In this document: positions 48,274 to 57,266 of the stretch, in pieces
Layout of the letters: the number at the start of each line of letters is the position of its first letter
Position numbering within the stretch: position 1 is the first letter of the stretch
Assembly: GCA_965115825.1 (NCBI GenBank)
Contig: OZ220464.1
Span: forward strand, 1,054,001 to 1,118,000
Direction: 5' to 3'
Length of the DNA: 64,000 nucleotides
Source: Bin87 sp965115825
GTDB lineage: Bacteria > Chloroflexota > Dehalococcoidia > Lucifugimonadales > UBA3495
Position numbers and translations under genes: made by a program
The notes under the pieces: generated by a model
What the model was told of the DNA's origin: nothing
The model's input: only the letters and a program-made list of their open reading frames with translations
Database searches by the model: none

Positions 48274-51200
48274 TCACCGCTCCTCGTCGTCGGATGCTGT
48301 CGGCTCGTCGTCTTTACGGGATGCCATGCTGTCCACTATGCGCGCCGTTCCGACGCTGACCGCGCACACCCGCCCCAGCAGCTCTATCACCCGCTCCTTG
48401 TGCTGCGCGAAGCGGTAGGCGTTGAAACGCTCCCGGATGGTAGGGTCGCGCGGCTTGCGTTCCTTGTACTGGTCCAGTACCCATTCCAGCGCGCAGCGGC
48501 TGCCCAGTTCGTACCGCCACGCTTCGTTGGGGATGCCGGCCAAGGTAGTCCGCTCATCAATGATAATCAGGCCGCGTTCTTTGTCGGCGCGCAGGATGGC
48601 CCGCTGCGGCTCCACGCCGTCCTTATCCCCGCGTTCCAGCGGCCAGGGTTCGGCAGTTTCAAAGTTCAGATGCAGGTCAAGCAGCTCCCGCCCCTGGCCG
48701 GCCCACCACGCAAAATCCTCCTGAAAATAGACCCGCGGAAACTCCCGCCGCAGGTCAACCTCAAACTTCTGACGGTACGCCGGGTCGTGCAGCATGGCGT
48801 AGATATAGGCGAAAACGTCTTCGGCGGCAATCGCCTCATCCCTGTAATGCTCCCGGAACCGGCGCAGCCCCCACTCGGTAATGTTGCCCACCCGCCGACC
48901 GTCGGCATCATAGCGGTAGAGGGGAAGGCACTGGGTGTCGCCGGTGAAATGGAAATCGGCCGGCTTATCTGCGACCAACACATAGAAGTCTTTACCATTG
49001 ACGCAAAAGCAGATGACCTTGTTGTCTTGATCCAATTTCTCGCCAAATATATCAAACCAGCTCTTTGTTAGGTCATTGCTCATCACAACGTCAGCAAAGT
49101 AATGCTTTGCCACAAATGGCCTGTAAAGCGAGGTGATGAATTTCGCATCCGAAAAATCAATGCGGCGCCCCCTTTGGAAATGACGACGCAGATTGCGGCT
49201 CCATTTGATGATCGGGTTATAAGACTCGTCTCCAGCTGTCAAAAAGCCGTTGTAAGTATCCGAAAAGAAACGCACCTTGCGTTTGAGGTTGCCCGTCGAA
49301 TAATCGTACGCCCATTCGTCGCGGGCGGTAACTATACCGGGCGTGTGCAGGTCAAATATAGATTCACTATTGCGGTCGGCTATGGGTATCAACTGCTCAA
49401 AATCGCCATTGGACTGGTTGAGCCAATCATTGCGCTGATCAGGCGTAATGCTCTCAAAATTAGTATCAGCCAATGATGCCCCACGCAGATATGCCAGTTT
49501 GTCAGTCGCTAATTCAGCATCCTCACGCCGGGCATAGCGGATGTTGCACGAGCCCGATTTGGATCTTTCTCGCACCAGAAAACCAATAGCTACACCAGTT
49601 TGTATGCCAAAGACATTATGAGTTGTGCCAGATATTTTCGGGTTGCGGCGCACGTCGGAACCCAGGTCAAGCACGTATATGTCAGTGAACTCCTGCGCCG
49701 CAACTTGGCGAAAGCCGTCGTCCTGCCGGCTGTCAAGGTACGCCCGATTGGTTACAAAACCGATAATCCCGTCATCATCCAGCCTATCCGACGCCCAGCG
49801 GATGAACCGCTTGTACATATCGTATTGCTTGTGGAGATTGCGAGCAGTACTGGCGCTGGTGTATGTTTCACGGATACGCTGATCTATTTCGGGATATGCC
49901 CGGTTGGGGTTAAAGTCGTTCCAGTACCGCTGCGTTGCATTATACGGCGGGTTGCCCATAATCACGCTGATGGGCTGTTCGTTCTGCTCCTGCACGCGCA
50001 GCCAGTTCTCTTCGGAGAGGCCGCCCAGGTTGAAGGCCGCCTGCCGCTGCACTGCCCCGCCGCTGGCGCCGGCCCCCTGCCAGTCCATATTGTCCAGCGT
50101 GTCCACAAAGCACAGGTTGGGAAACTCCACATACCGCCCGGTGCGCTCCTGATAAGAGTACTCAATGTTGAGGTTGGCGATGTAGTACGGCAGGATGGCG
50201 ACTTCGTTGGCGTAGATTTCGTTGCGGTATTTATACTCCAGCCGGTCGGCGGGCAGGTAGTTGATGAGGCCGGTAATGAAAGTTCCCGTGCCGGTGGCCG
50301 GGTCCAGGATGCGCACGTTATCGTCGGCCAGGGTCTTGCCGAAGTGCTTTTGCAGCAGGTAATCCGCGCCGCGAATGATGAAGTCCACCACCTCGTTGGG
50401 CGTATAGACCACGCCCAGGCGGTCGGCGGCGGCGGGATTGTAAGCCTGGTAAAAGTCTTCGTAGATGGCCTTGAGGAACTGCTGCTTCTCGGCGTAGTCG
50501 GCGATTTCATCGGCGGCGCGGCCGATGGCGCCGTAGTAGGCGCGCAGGCGGTCAACGGCCTGGCGGCGCACGTTGCCGGTAAAGAAGGTTTGGGCCAGGG
50601 CGTCCAGCTGGCGGGCCACGTTGTTCTCCCGATGAAACTGGACGTTGGAGAAGACCCGCAGGAAGATGTCCTCGGTGAGAATATGCTGGAGCAGCATCTC
50701 CCGCACATCGGCGTCGGACACGTCGGGGCTGATGCTGCGGTGGCACACGCCGAGAAAGATAGCGGCGGCGGCCTGATATTCGGGGTTGCTGGCCTCGGCG
50801 TCGGCAACGGTGGCGCGCAGGTTTTCCAGCACGGTGGGCAGGTCAGCCTTGAACTGCTGCCGCGCCTGCCGGAACTCGGCAATCTCCGGCAGCTCGTAAT
50901 CCAGAAAGCGGCGGATCAGCCGGTGCAGGTCGCCGGGCCGCGTCATGGCGACGCGCATGGCTTCGCCGCCGTTCTGTATCAGCACGGCGGTTTGCGAGTC
51001 TTCAAAGACTATGTTATCGCGGGGATAGCCTCGGTTGAACTTGGCCTGAATTTCAGCGTCCAGGTCGTCGTGGCTGTCCTTGGCCTCCCAGTAGCCGCGC
51101 GCCATCCGCAGGGCATCCTTGACGGTGCCGTCGGGCCGGTTGCGCTGGCCGGCGTCCAGCTCGTCCACCAAGGCCAGCTTTTCGCGGTGGTCGCGGCAGT

Positions 51201-51318
51201 AAGAATCGAGGCAGACGGCAAAAGCGCGGCGGATGCTCTGCTCATTGTCCGAGCCGCCAAACTCAACAAACCGCCGGAGGTCGGCATGGTAGCGTTCAAT
51301 GTGCGGATAAGATGGCAT
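48274..51318 (-). CDS. Single-chain restriction-methylase, type IIG-like (N6-adenine)
   Basis: A 1014-residue protein. The N-terminus has a PD-(D/E)XK-like nuclease core (P62-D63 then E78-A-K80 in GYWEAKDSHDD). A helical region follows, then a gamma-class N6-adenine methylase: LDPATGTGTFI near 337 and GNPPYN near 453. The C-terminal 450 residues would hold target recognition. No helicase motifs are seen, unlike type ISP enzymes (about 1500 residues), so type IIG is preferred. It starts 15 bases after the HicB-like gene. Recognition sequence unknown. Confidence 0.85.
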   Translation of the reverse strand: MPSYPHIERYHADLRRFVEFGGSDNEQSIRRAFAVCLDSYCRDHREKLALVDELDAGQRNRPDGTVKDALRMARGYWEAKDSHDDLDAEIQAKFNRGYPRDNIVFEDSQTAVLIQNGGEAMRVAMTRPGDLHRLIRRFLDYELPEIAEFRQARQQFKADLPTVLENLRATVADAEASNPEYQAAAAIFLGVCHRSISPDVSDADVREMLLQHILTEDIFLRVFSNVQFHRENNVARQLDALAQTFFTGNVRRQAVDRLRAYYGAIGRAADEIADYAEKQQFLKAIYEDFYQAYNPAAADRLGVVYTPNEVVDFIIRGADYLLQKHFGKTLADDNVRILDPATGTGTFITGLINYLPADRLEYKYRNEIYANEVAILPYYIANLNIEYSYQERTGRYVEFPNLCFVDTLDNMDWQGAGASGGAVQRQAAFNLGGLSEENWLRVQEQNEQPISVIMGNPPYNATQRYWNDFNPNRAYPEIDQRIRETYTSASTARNLHKQYDMYKRFIRWASDRLDDDGIIGFVTNRAYLDSRQDDGFRQVAAQEFTDIYVLDLGSDVRRNPKISGTTHNVFGIQTGVAIGFLVRERSKSGSCNIRYARREDAELATDKLAYLRGASLADTNFESITPDQRNDWLNQSNGDFEQLIPIADRNSESIFDLHTPGIVTARDEWAYDYSTGNLKRKVRFFSDTYNGFLTAGDESYNPIIKWSRNLRRHFQRGRRIDFSDAKFITSLYRPFVAKHYFADVVMSNDLTKSWFDIFGEKLDQDNKVICFCVNGKDFYVLVADKPADFHFTGDTQCLPLYRYDADGRRVGNITEWGLRRFREHYRDEAIAAEDVFAYIYAMLHDPAYRQKFEVDLRREFPRVYFQEDFAWWAGQGRELLDLHLNFETAEPWPLERGDKDGVEPQRAILRADKERGLIIIDERTTLAGIPNEAWRYELGSRCALEWVLDQYKERKPRDPTIRERFNAYRFAQHKERVIELLGRVCAVSVGTARIVDSMASRKDDEPTASDDEER

Positions 51319-51333
51319 GGCGTCGGTACGGCA

Positions 51334-51543
51334 TCAGGCGCAGCTGATGGCTAATACGCCGGTTTCCAGCGTCGGCGGCAAGCCCTGTTCGGCCCGTACT
51401 TCCAGGCACAGGACAATGGCTTCACGTATGTTGTCCAGCGCCTCGGCTTTAGTGCCGCCCTGGCTGACGCAACCGGGAATGGACGGACACTCTACAATCC
51501 ACACGCCATCCTCATCACGGTCAATCGTTACTGTAACTTTCAT
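51334..51543 (-). CDS. HicB-like antitoxin-fold protein (orphan)
   Basis: A 69-residue protein of the HicB fold: MKVTVTIDRDEDGVWIVECP, SIPGCVSQGGTKAEALDNI and REAIVLCLEV are typical. GGAGG lies eight bases before the ATG at 51543; the frame extends to 51597 without a site. A HicA toxin, normally adjacent, is absent on either side. It is cotranscribed with the restriction-methylase, so it may serve as a regulator there instead of an antitoxin. Confidence 0.78.
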   Translation of the reverse strand: MKVTVTIDRDEDGVWIVECPSIPGCVSQGGTKAEALDNIREAIVLCLEVRAEQGLPPTLETGVLAISCA

Positions 51544-51737
51544 CGCCCAATCCTCCGCATACGGCTCGGCTCCATAGCTCAGGAAATGATAGCACACGCC
51601 TTTGACGCCGGGCGGCGGGTGGCGCGCCCCGGCTGCGTTTTGGTAAAATCGGCGCGCAGTCCCGCATAGTTGGGCGCAGCCGCTCCCGGCGGCGGGAATG
51701 GACTGGTTTGCCCTGAAAACAATAACAGTGGATAACT

Positions 51738-52883
51738 ATGACATCTAACGCAACCGTCAAAGTGGGCATCCCCGTATCGCTTACCGGGCAGTTTGCCACG
51801 CAGGGGCGGCAGGCTTTGGCCGGCCTGACCGCTTGGGCGGAGTATGCAAACGCCGGCGGCGGGCTGGCCGTGGGCAGCCAATGCCATCCACTGACCCTTA
51901 TCCACTACGACGACGGCAGCCTGGCCGAGGGGGCGCAGCAGGCCACGGAACGCCTCATCGCTCAGGATAAGGTTGACCTGCTCTTTGGGCCTTACTCGGC
52001 CGGGCTTACTACCGCCGCCGCCGAAGTCGCCGCCGCCCACGATAAGCTGCTGTGGAATCACGGCGGCGCCGGCGATGCCCTGTACGCCCGGGGCTATCGG
52101 AACGTTATCGGCATCCTCACCGCCGCCGACCGGTATCTCGTCGGCGCGCCGGCCCTGGCTCGGCAGGCCAATCCCGACGCCGGCAATCTGGTCATCCTGC
52201 GCATTGACACCGGCGCCTTCGCCCGCATCGTGGCGCGCAGCGTGGAATCAACCGCCCGCGAAATGGGCTTCACCACCGAGCTGGATTTACGCTACCGCCC
52301 CACGCAAACCCGCTTCGCCGAAATCGCCCGGGCCGTCGCCGAGCTGAAGCCCGACCTGGTGGTAGCGGTAGGCCGCATCCGCCACGACATCGCCGCGGCG
52401 CGGGCGCTGGCCAGCCTGCCCAACCGCAGCGACATCGGCCTGGCGGTGGTCGTCGCCGCGCCCATCGCCGAGTTCGCCAGCGCCCTCGGCTCGCAGGCCG
52501 AGGGATTCATCGGCCCCAGTCAGTGGGAGCCGGCGGTCAGCGTAGCGCAGCCCGACGTCGGCCCCGACGCCGGCGAGGCCCTCCGCATCCTGGCCGCGGC
52601 CGGCGCGGCGGCCGGCCTGGCCGTGGATTACCCCATGGCGCAGGCTTTCGCCGCCGGATTTATCGCCCAGCGCTGCGTACAGGAGGCCGGCGCCCTGACG
52701 GATGCCGGCCTCCACGCTGCCGCAACGGCGCTGGATTTCACTACGTTTTACGGACGCTTCCGCATCGACGAATCGGGCCGGCAGGTAGGCCGCTCAGTAG
52801 CCCTGGTGCAGCGTCAGGACGGGCGAAAGGCGGTAGTGTGGCCGGCGGAGCAGGCGGAGGCCCCGGCGCGCTATCCGTTCTGA
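51738..52883 (+). CDS. Branched-chain-amino-acid-type substrate-binding protein without signal peptide
   Basis: A 381-residue type I periplasmic-binding-fold protein like LivJ/AmiC: VGIPVSLTGQFATQG at the N-terminus, LLFGPYSAGLTTAAAEVA and DYPMAQAFAAGFIAQRC. Unlike transporter partners it begins directly with the mature fold; no signal or lipoprotein motif precedes it and the frame gives no earlier start. It is therefore predicted to be cytoplasmic, perhaps a ligand sensor. No permease or ATPase genes are adjacent. Confidence 0.82.
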   Translation: MTSNATVKVGIPVSLTGQFATQGRQALAGLTAWAEYANAGGGLAVGSQCHPLTLIHYDDGSLAEGAQQATERLIAQDKVDLLFGPYSAGLTTAAAEVAAAHDKLLWNHGGAGDALYARGYRNVIGILTAADRYLVGAPALARQANPDAGNLVILRIDTGAFARIVARSVESTAREMGFTTELDLRYRPTQTRFAEIARAVAELKPDLVVAVGRIRHDIAAARALASLPNRSDIGLAVVVAAPIAEFASALGSQAEGFIGPSQWEPAVSVAQPDVGPDAGEALRILAAAGAAAGLAVDYPMAQAFAAGFIAQRCVQEAGALTDAGLHAAATALDFTTFYGRFRIDESGRQVGRSVALVQRQDGRKAVVWPAEQAEAPARYPF

Positions 52884-52886
52884 ACG

Positions 52887-53660
52887 TTACGCCTCCAGCT
52901 TGACCGGGTTGCGAAGCACGCCAATGCCGCTGATGTCAACCTCGCAGACGGCCCCGTCGGCCATGTCCGAGGTCGTTCCCGGCGTCCCGGTAAAGATGCA
53001 GTCGCCCGGCTCCAGGGTTACGTAGCGGGTGATGAACTCAATCATCGTCGGCACGTCAAAAATCAGGTGCGCCGTCGATTCGTTCTGCTCCTCATTGCCG
53101 TTGACTCGCGTGCGCAGGTGCTGCGCGTGGGGGTCGGCGTCGGTCTCAATCCACGGGCCCATGGGCGAGAAGGTGTCCGCCGACTTGGCGCGCCACCAGT
53201 CGGAGTTGTTCTCCCGTCGGTCTTTCTGCTGCCAGTCGCGGGCCGACACGTCGTTGCCGCAGGTGTAGCCCAGCACGTGATTCAGCGCGTCGGCTTTGGA
53301 CACGTTGCGACAGCGGTCTTTGATGACCACGACCATCTCCCCTTCGGCGTCAAAGCGCTGCACCTCTTTAGGCCGGACGATGGCGTCCTCCGGGCCGATG
53401 ACGCTGGTAGGGGTCTTGTGGAAAATCATCGGATACTCGGGCGCGGGCCGGTCTCCGATGTGGCTGGTGTAGTTCAGGCCCATGGCCAGGATTTTCCCCG
53501 GCATCACCGGCGACAGCAGTTTGACGTCCGAGAGAGTGTGGGTGTGGTCGGTCAGCTTGATGTCGGCGTCAAAGATGCTGCCGTCAATAGCGGTAACGTT
53601 GTCGCCGTCAACGATGCCGTAATGCTCGGCGCCGTGGGCAGTATAGCGGGCAATTCTCAT
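52887..53660 (-). CDS. Fumarylacetoacetate hydrolase-family protein
   Basis: A 257-residue FAH-fold enzyme: GKILAMGLNYTSHI, the metal-binding EGEMVVVI (E-x-E) and Asp in GYTCGNDVSARDWQ, and TGTPGTTSDMADG. Members hydrolyse or isomerise 2-oxo acid intermediates of aromatic breakdown, or decarboxylate oxaloacetate. It follows a zinc dehydrogenase by 81 bases in the same direction. Converges with the binding-protein gene, 3 bases apart. Confidence 0.9.
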   Translation of the reverse strand: MRIARYTAHGAEHYGIVDGDNVTAIDGSIFDADIKLTDHTHTLSDVKLLSPVMPGKILAMGLNYTSHIGDRPAPEYPMIFHKTPTSVIGPEDAIVRPKEVQRFDAEGEMVVVIKDRCRNVSKADALNHVLGYTCGNDVSARDWQQKDRRENNSDWWRAKSADTFSPMGPWIETDADPHAQHLRTRVNGNEEQNESTAHLIFDVPTMIEFITRYVTLEPGDCIFTGTPGTTSDMADGAVCEVDISGIGVLRNPVKLEA

Positions 53661-53741
53661 AGCGTAGTCGCCTCCGTTTTGGGTAATCGGCCAGGGCAGT
53701 ATAGCACTTTTGCCGGCATAGGGCTGGCCGACGGCGTCGCG

Positions 53742-54776
53742 TCAGTGTTCAATCACCAGCTTGCCGAAAAAGTCCCGGTTGTGCATCGCCTGGTGGGCCT
53801 CGGCCACGCCGTCCAGCGGAAACGTGCGCCCCACGATGCCGCGCAGCGCGCCTTGCCGCACCATCTTCATGGCGTCGGCCATAGTGCGCCGGCTGCGCCC
53901 GCCGCTGCCCATCAGGTGGAGGGGGCGCCCGTGCAGGATGGACAGGTCCATAGCCGTTTGGCTGCCCGACGTCACTCCGGTGATGACCAAGCGGCCCTCC
54001 TGCTTCAGGCACAGCATATTTTCGTGCCATACATCCGCGCCCACGCAGTCAAACACTACATCCACTCCCTTGCCGTCGGTGAGCTCGCGCACCGCCTCGC
54101 TGATGCTGTCCACTTGGCGATAATTGATGACCTCATCCGCGCCCCACCTTCTGGCCTCCTCCAGCTTCCAGTCGCTGCCGGCGGTGGTGATGACGCGGCA
54201 GCCCATCATTTTGGCAATCTGGATGCCCATGCTGCCTACGCCGGAACCTGCCGCCTGCACCAGTACGTCGTCCCACGGTCGCAGTTTCGCCTGCGTGATA
54301 AGGCAGTGCCAGGACGTATGCAGCGCGATGGGCAGAGCCGCCGCTTCGGTGAACTGCATTTCGTCCGGAATAGAGTAGCAGTTGACGGCCGGCGCAACGA
54401 CATATTCAGCATGGCCGCCGTCCAGGTCAACCCCGATGCGCTGCTGCCGGGCGCACCATTGATCCTGCCCGGCGGCGCAGTGCTCGCAGAGGTTATGTCC
54501 GCCGCATTTCACGCGGTTGTCCACCAGCACGCGGTCGCCTACTCGCAGGTCGGTTCCGGCGTCGGGGCTGATATGCGCCACCTCGCCGGCGAAGTCGCAG
54601 CCCAGGATGTGCGGGAAACGCCGCGCGCCGCCGGCCCGCAGGTTCAGGTCAAGGTGGTTGAGCGCGCTGGCGCCCACCCGCAGCAGAACCTCGCCCGGCG
54701 CGATTTCAGGCTCGGGTCGGTCGCCATAAATGAGCGCATCCGTCCCGCCGGTCTCGTTAATATAAACGGCCTTCAT
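53742..54776 (-). CDS. Zinc-binding medium-chain alcohol dehydrogenase / quinone reductase-like protein
   Basis: A 344-residue MDR-family enzyme. GCDFAGEV and the structural-zinc segment CGGHNLCEHC plus a later Cys (DQWC) are present, with the NADPH loop QAAGSGVGSMGIQIAKMMGC. The usual catalytic Cys at the first position is replaced (SALNHLDL), as in quinone-oxidoreductase-like members. GAGGG lies eight bases before the ATG. A decayed copy of this gene's 5' end is found at 57098-57183. Confidence 0.9.
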   Translation of the reverse strand: MKAVYINETGGTDALIYGDRPEPEIAPGEVLLRVGASALNHLDLNLRAGGARRFPHILGCDFAGEVAHISPDAGTDLRVGDRVLVDNRVKCGGHNLCEHCAAGQDQWCARQQRIGVDLDGGHAEYVVAPAVNCYSIPDEMQFTEAAALPIALHTSWHCLITQAKLRPWDDVLVQAAGSGVGSMGIQIAKMMGCRVITTAGSDWKLEEARRWGADEVINYRQVDSISEAVRELTDGKGVDVVFDCVGADVWHENMLCLKQEGRLVITGVTSGSQTAMDLSILHGRPLHLMGSGGRSRRTMADAMKMVRQGALRGIVGRTFPLDGVAEAHQAMHNRDFFGKLVIEH

Positions 54777-54903
54777 CAGATTTCCCTCCGCATTGTCAAA
54801 AATAACGCCGGCAGTTTATCGGCGCAGCGGCAAGCCGGCAAATCGGCTATAATCTAAAAACCGGCAAAGCCTCGCGGTCGAAGCGTCAAGTGGAGGTGTC
54901 AAA

Positions 54904-55401
54904 ATGAATCTGCCCGACCTGTTCAATCAGTTCCACTTGACCAAAGTCCGACTGAACGCCGGCGGCGCTGGCGTTGGCGTCAGTGTTGAGGTAGAGTTCA
55001 ATCAGGACGATCAGAACGCTGCCTGGGAACTGTACGTCGAGATGCTGACCCGCATCGTAACCCAGCGCTTGCCGGCTCAGGCGGGCGACGAGCAAACCGC
55101 TCTGGATAGCGTCTATTCTCTGTTCGCCACCACGCGGGAGATCCTTCACCGGAGGGGACGCGGCACAATTCAGTTCAGCAAGGTTGCCATCCCGGTACTG
55201 AACCAGGTAGTGCGTCCATTCACGGCAAAGTGGCACCGGGAAAGCCTGGCCGGCGCTTTCAACGACCCGGCCCGCTGCCAGGAGTTCCGACAGGAGCTAA
55301 TCGCCCTGCAAGCCGATTTGCGCAACTACAACCGTATGCTGGCCAACATCGCCAGCGTGGAAGACCTAACCGATTTGGAGGCCGACAATGCCGCAAACTA
55401 A
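54904..55401 (+). CDS. Conserved helical protein next to TIR-like genes
   Basis: A 165-residue soluble, helix-rich protein (NAAWELYVEMLTRIVTQRL and QTALDSVYSLFATTREILH). It has no recognised catalytic motif. GGAGG precedes the ATG at 54904. Its end overlaps the first TIR-like gene by 14 bases, so the two are translationally coupled. From memory, relatives occur beside similar TIR-like genes; this is not verified. It may be a regulator or partner of the TIR protein. Confidence 0.7.
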   Translation: MNLPDLFNQFHLTKVRLNAGGAGVGVSVEVEFNQDDQNAAWELYVEMLTRIVTQRLPAQAGDEQTALDSVYSLFATTREILHRRGRGTIQFSKVAIPVLNQVVRPFTAKWHRESLAGAFNDPARCQEFRQELIALQADLRNYNRMLANIASVEDLTDLEADNAAN

Positions 55402-55966
55402 AATACACAAAGTGTTCATCAGCTACTACCACGAAGACGACCAGGAATGGAAAGACCGCTTCGTAAGGATGATGGGCAACCGCATTATCGGTCGTTCGGT
55501 CAACATTGACGACATTGTAGGCAACAGCCTTCCAACAGCGGACACGCTCCGGCGCATCAGGGAAGAGCACATCGCGCAAGCCACCGTCACAGTCGTACTG
55601 ATAGGCCCACGCACTTGGCAGCGCAAGTTTGTGGACTGGGAAATCAGCGCTACGTTGCGGGATACCCGCGCCAACCCGCGATGCGGACTCCTCGGCATAC
55701 TGCTCCCTACACACCCCAACCATAATCGGCCGCAGTGCAACCCCCATTTGCTTCCCCCACGTCTAGCCGACAACATCGGCGGAAGTGACCCATTCGCCTC
55801 CATCCGGAGTTGGCCCGGGCAAAACAAACGGACACGCGCAGACGGGGTTCAAAATTGGATTCACCAAGCCTTCCAGCGGCGCGAAAGGCAGCCGGATCCC
55901 AATAACAACAGAAAGCTGTTCGGGGGCAACCGGAACCAGCCTCATAACGAAGGCTGGCGTGAATAA
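55388..55966 (+). CDS. TIR-like (DUF1863/MTH538, ThsB-type) protein 1
   Basis: A 192-residue protein whose N-terminal 130 residues are TIR-like: HKVFISYYHEDDQEWKDRF opens the fold, and VDWEISATLRDT contains the candidate catalytic Glu of the NAD-cleaving site. The fold type is that of ThsB in Thoeris defence. The C-terminal 60 residues are basic and Asn/Gln-rich. GGAGG precedes the ATG, inside the upstream gene. No ThsA-type effector (SIR2 or membrane NAD-binding) is in view, so complete Thoeris is not supported. Confidence 0.84.
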   Translation: MPQTKIHKVFISYYHEDDQEWKDRFVRMMGNRIIGRSVNIDDIVGNSLPTADTLRRIREEHIAQATVTVVLIGPRTWQRKFVDWEISATLRDTRANPRCGLLGILLPTHPNHNRPQCNPHLLPPRLADNIGGSDPFASIRSWPGQNKRTRADGVQNWIHQAFQRRERQPDPNNNRKLFGGNRNQPHNEGWRE

Positions 55967-55989
55967 CCCACCAAGCTAGAGGAGGGGAT

Positions 55990-56466
55990 ATGATGAACCA
56001 AATCAGGAACATCTTCATCAGCCATCGCCACGAGGACGATGATGGCCTTAAAGCCCTGAAGGATTTGGCTGGCCGCCATGGCATCACCTGCCGCGATTAT
56101 TCAATAACGGCAGACAAGCCGAATAATGCGCACAACGAGGAGTACATCAAACGCGAAATTCTCACCCCGCGCATCAGGCAGGCGGGTTGCCTAGTTGTCT
56201 ATGTGTCGGAGAAAACCCGGCATAGCGAATGGGTTGACTGGGAGATTGAGTATGCCAAAAGACAGGGGAAACGCATCGTCGGAGTATGGGCTCGCGGCGA
56301 TCAGAACTGCGAACTGCCTGACGCCCTCGACCGCCATGCCGACGCTATGGTAGGCTGGCACGGCGAAAGCATCGTAGATGCCATCAACGGCACGTCAGAC
56401 GCATGGTACAATCAGAATGGCTCTAAGAAAGACTATCGCAATATTCCACGACATTTGTGTGTGTAG
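55990..56466 (+). CDS. TIR-like (DUF1863/ThsB-type) protein 2
   Basis: A 158-residue single-domain TIR-like protein: RNIFISHRHEDDDGLKALKD at the start, ADKPNNAHNEEYIKREIL, and HSEWVDWEIEYAKRQGKRI with the candidate catalytic Glu. It is only distantly similar to the preceding TIR-like protein. GGAGGGG precedes two consecutive ATGs (55990 and 55993). It lies 23 bases after TIR-like gene 1 and 11 before the Nmad2-like gene, in one operon. Confidence 0.84.
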   Translation: MMNQIRNIFISHRHEDDDGLKALKDLAGRHGITCRDYSITADKPNNAHNEEYIKREILTPRIRQAGCLVVYVSEKTRHSEWVDWEIEYAKRQGKRIVGVWARGDQNCELPDALDRHADAMVGWHGESIVDAINGTSDAWYNQNGSKKDYRNIPRHLCV

Positions 56467-56477
56467 GGAGGATGTTT

Positions 56478-57137
56478 ATGCTCAAACTAATACCAAACCC
56501 AACTCTATTCTCCTACGTCGTGGCTCGCGACTATGGCTTCGCCCCCAATCCCTTCTACGGATATTGAACGTTGGCTACCTGCAAACCGGAAATACGAAAA
56601 GCCGCCTGTGTAGGTGATTGGGTTATCGGAACCGGGTCAAAGAAAAACGGCTTGGAACGCCATATCGTTTACGCTATGCGCGTAAGCGAGACACTGTCGT
56701 TCAACGAGTATTGGAGCGACTCGCGATTTCTTCGCAAACGTCCCGATATGCGCGCTAGCATCAGCAGAGCATTTGGCGACAACATATATCATCGTACCAA
56801 CAGCGGCGAATGGCGCCAAATCGATTCGCATCACAGCTATGAGGACGGAATACCTAACACTGCAAACATCCGTCGAGATACCAAAGCAGACCGTGTTCTC
56901 ATAAGCGACGATTTCGTTTATTGGGGAGGTATCGGGCCGGAGATTCCGATATTCTCCGGCCATGACATCTGCAAAAAGGGACAAGGCTACAAACGAGCAT
57001 TTCCGGCTACAGTTGTTGACGGTTTCGTAGATTGGATACGGCGCTTCAATGTGGACGGTTATCTTGGCGACCCCTACGATTGGCAGCGGTTGTCACCGAA
57101 GCAGGAGGCGATTCCGGGCTCGGGGCGATCGCCATAA
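56478..57137 (+). CDS. Nmad2-like protein 1, with in-frame UGA at a conserved Cys position
   Basis: Starts at ATG 56478 behind GGGAGGA. The first 29 codons read like its paralogue 57267-57836 (FSYVV, APNPFYGY), then UGA at 56565-56567 falls exactly where that paralogue has Cys (FHGVC versus FYGY-UGA); the frame continues with TLATCKPEIRKAACVGDW for about 190 residues. So it is either a selenoprotein or a Cys-to-stop mutation; no convincing SECIS hairpin follows. The fold is the Nmad2 (nucleotide modification associated) type. The last ~18 residues are read from the decayed dehydrogenase fragment, so the natural end is lost. Decay is slightly favoured. Confidence 0.6.
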
Positions 57138-57183
57138 ATGAGCGCTTCGGTTCCGCTGGTCTCGTGATATACGCGGCTTTCAT
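57098..57183 (-). pseudogene. 5' remnant of a zinc dehydrogenase gene paralogous to 53742-54776
   Basis: On the minus strand from ATG 57183 the sequence follows the start of the intact dehydrogenase gene (MKA, then ETSGTEALIYGDRPEPGIA after correcting one base). One A is missing relative to the intact copy, which shifts the frame. Similarity also covers about 15 bases before the ATG and breaks off near 57098, where the Nmad2-like gene joins. It marks a rearrangement boundary. Confidence 0.8.
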
Positions 57184-57266
57184 AGAGGTTTGCCTCCGCT
57201 TTGATATATTGGTATGATAGAATAGCAACCGCTCACAAGGTTGATGGCAGAGCCTAAGGAGGGAAA

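Noticed and set aside
48274..51318. Type ISP restriction enzyme
   Set aside because: No helicase motifs and about 500 residues shorter than type ISP enzymes; a type IIG-like arrangement fits better.
49600..51354. Long plus-strand open frame opposite the restriction-methylase
   Set aside because: No recognisable domain and an amino-acid composition typical of antisense frames; the minus strand carries methylase motifs.
54904..56466. Complete Thoeris defence system
   Set aside because: Two ThsB-like TIR proteins are present but no ThsA-type effector with SIR2 or a NAD-metabolite-binding domain was found.
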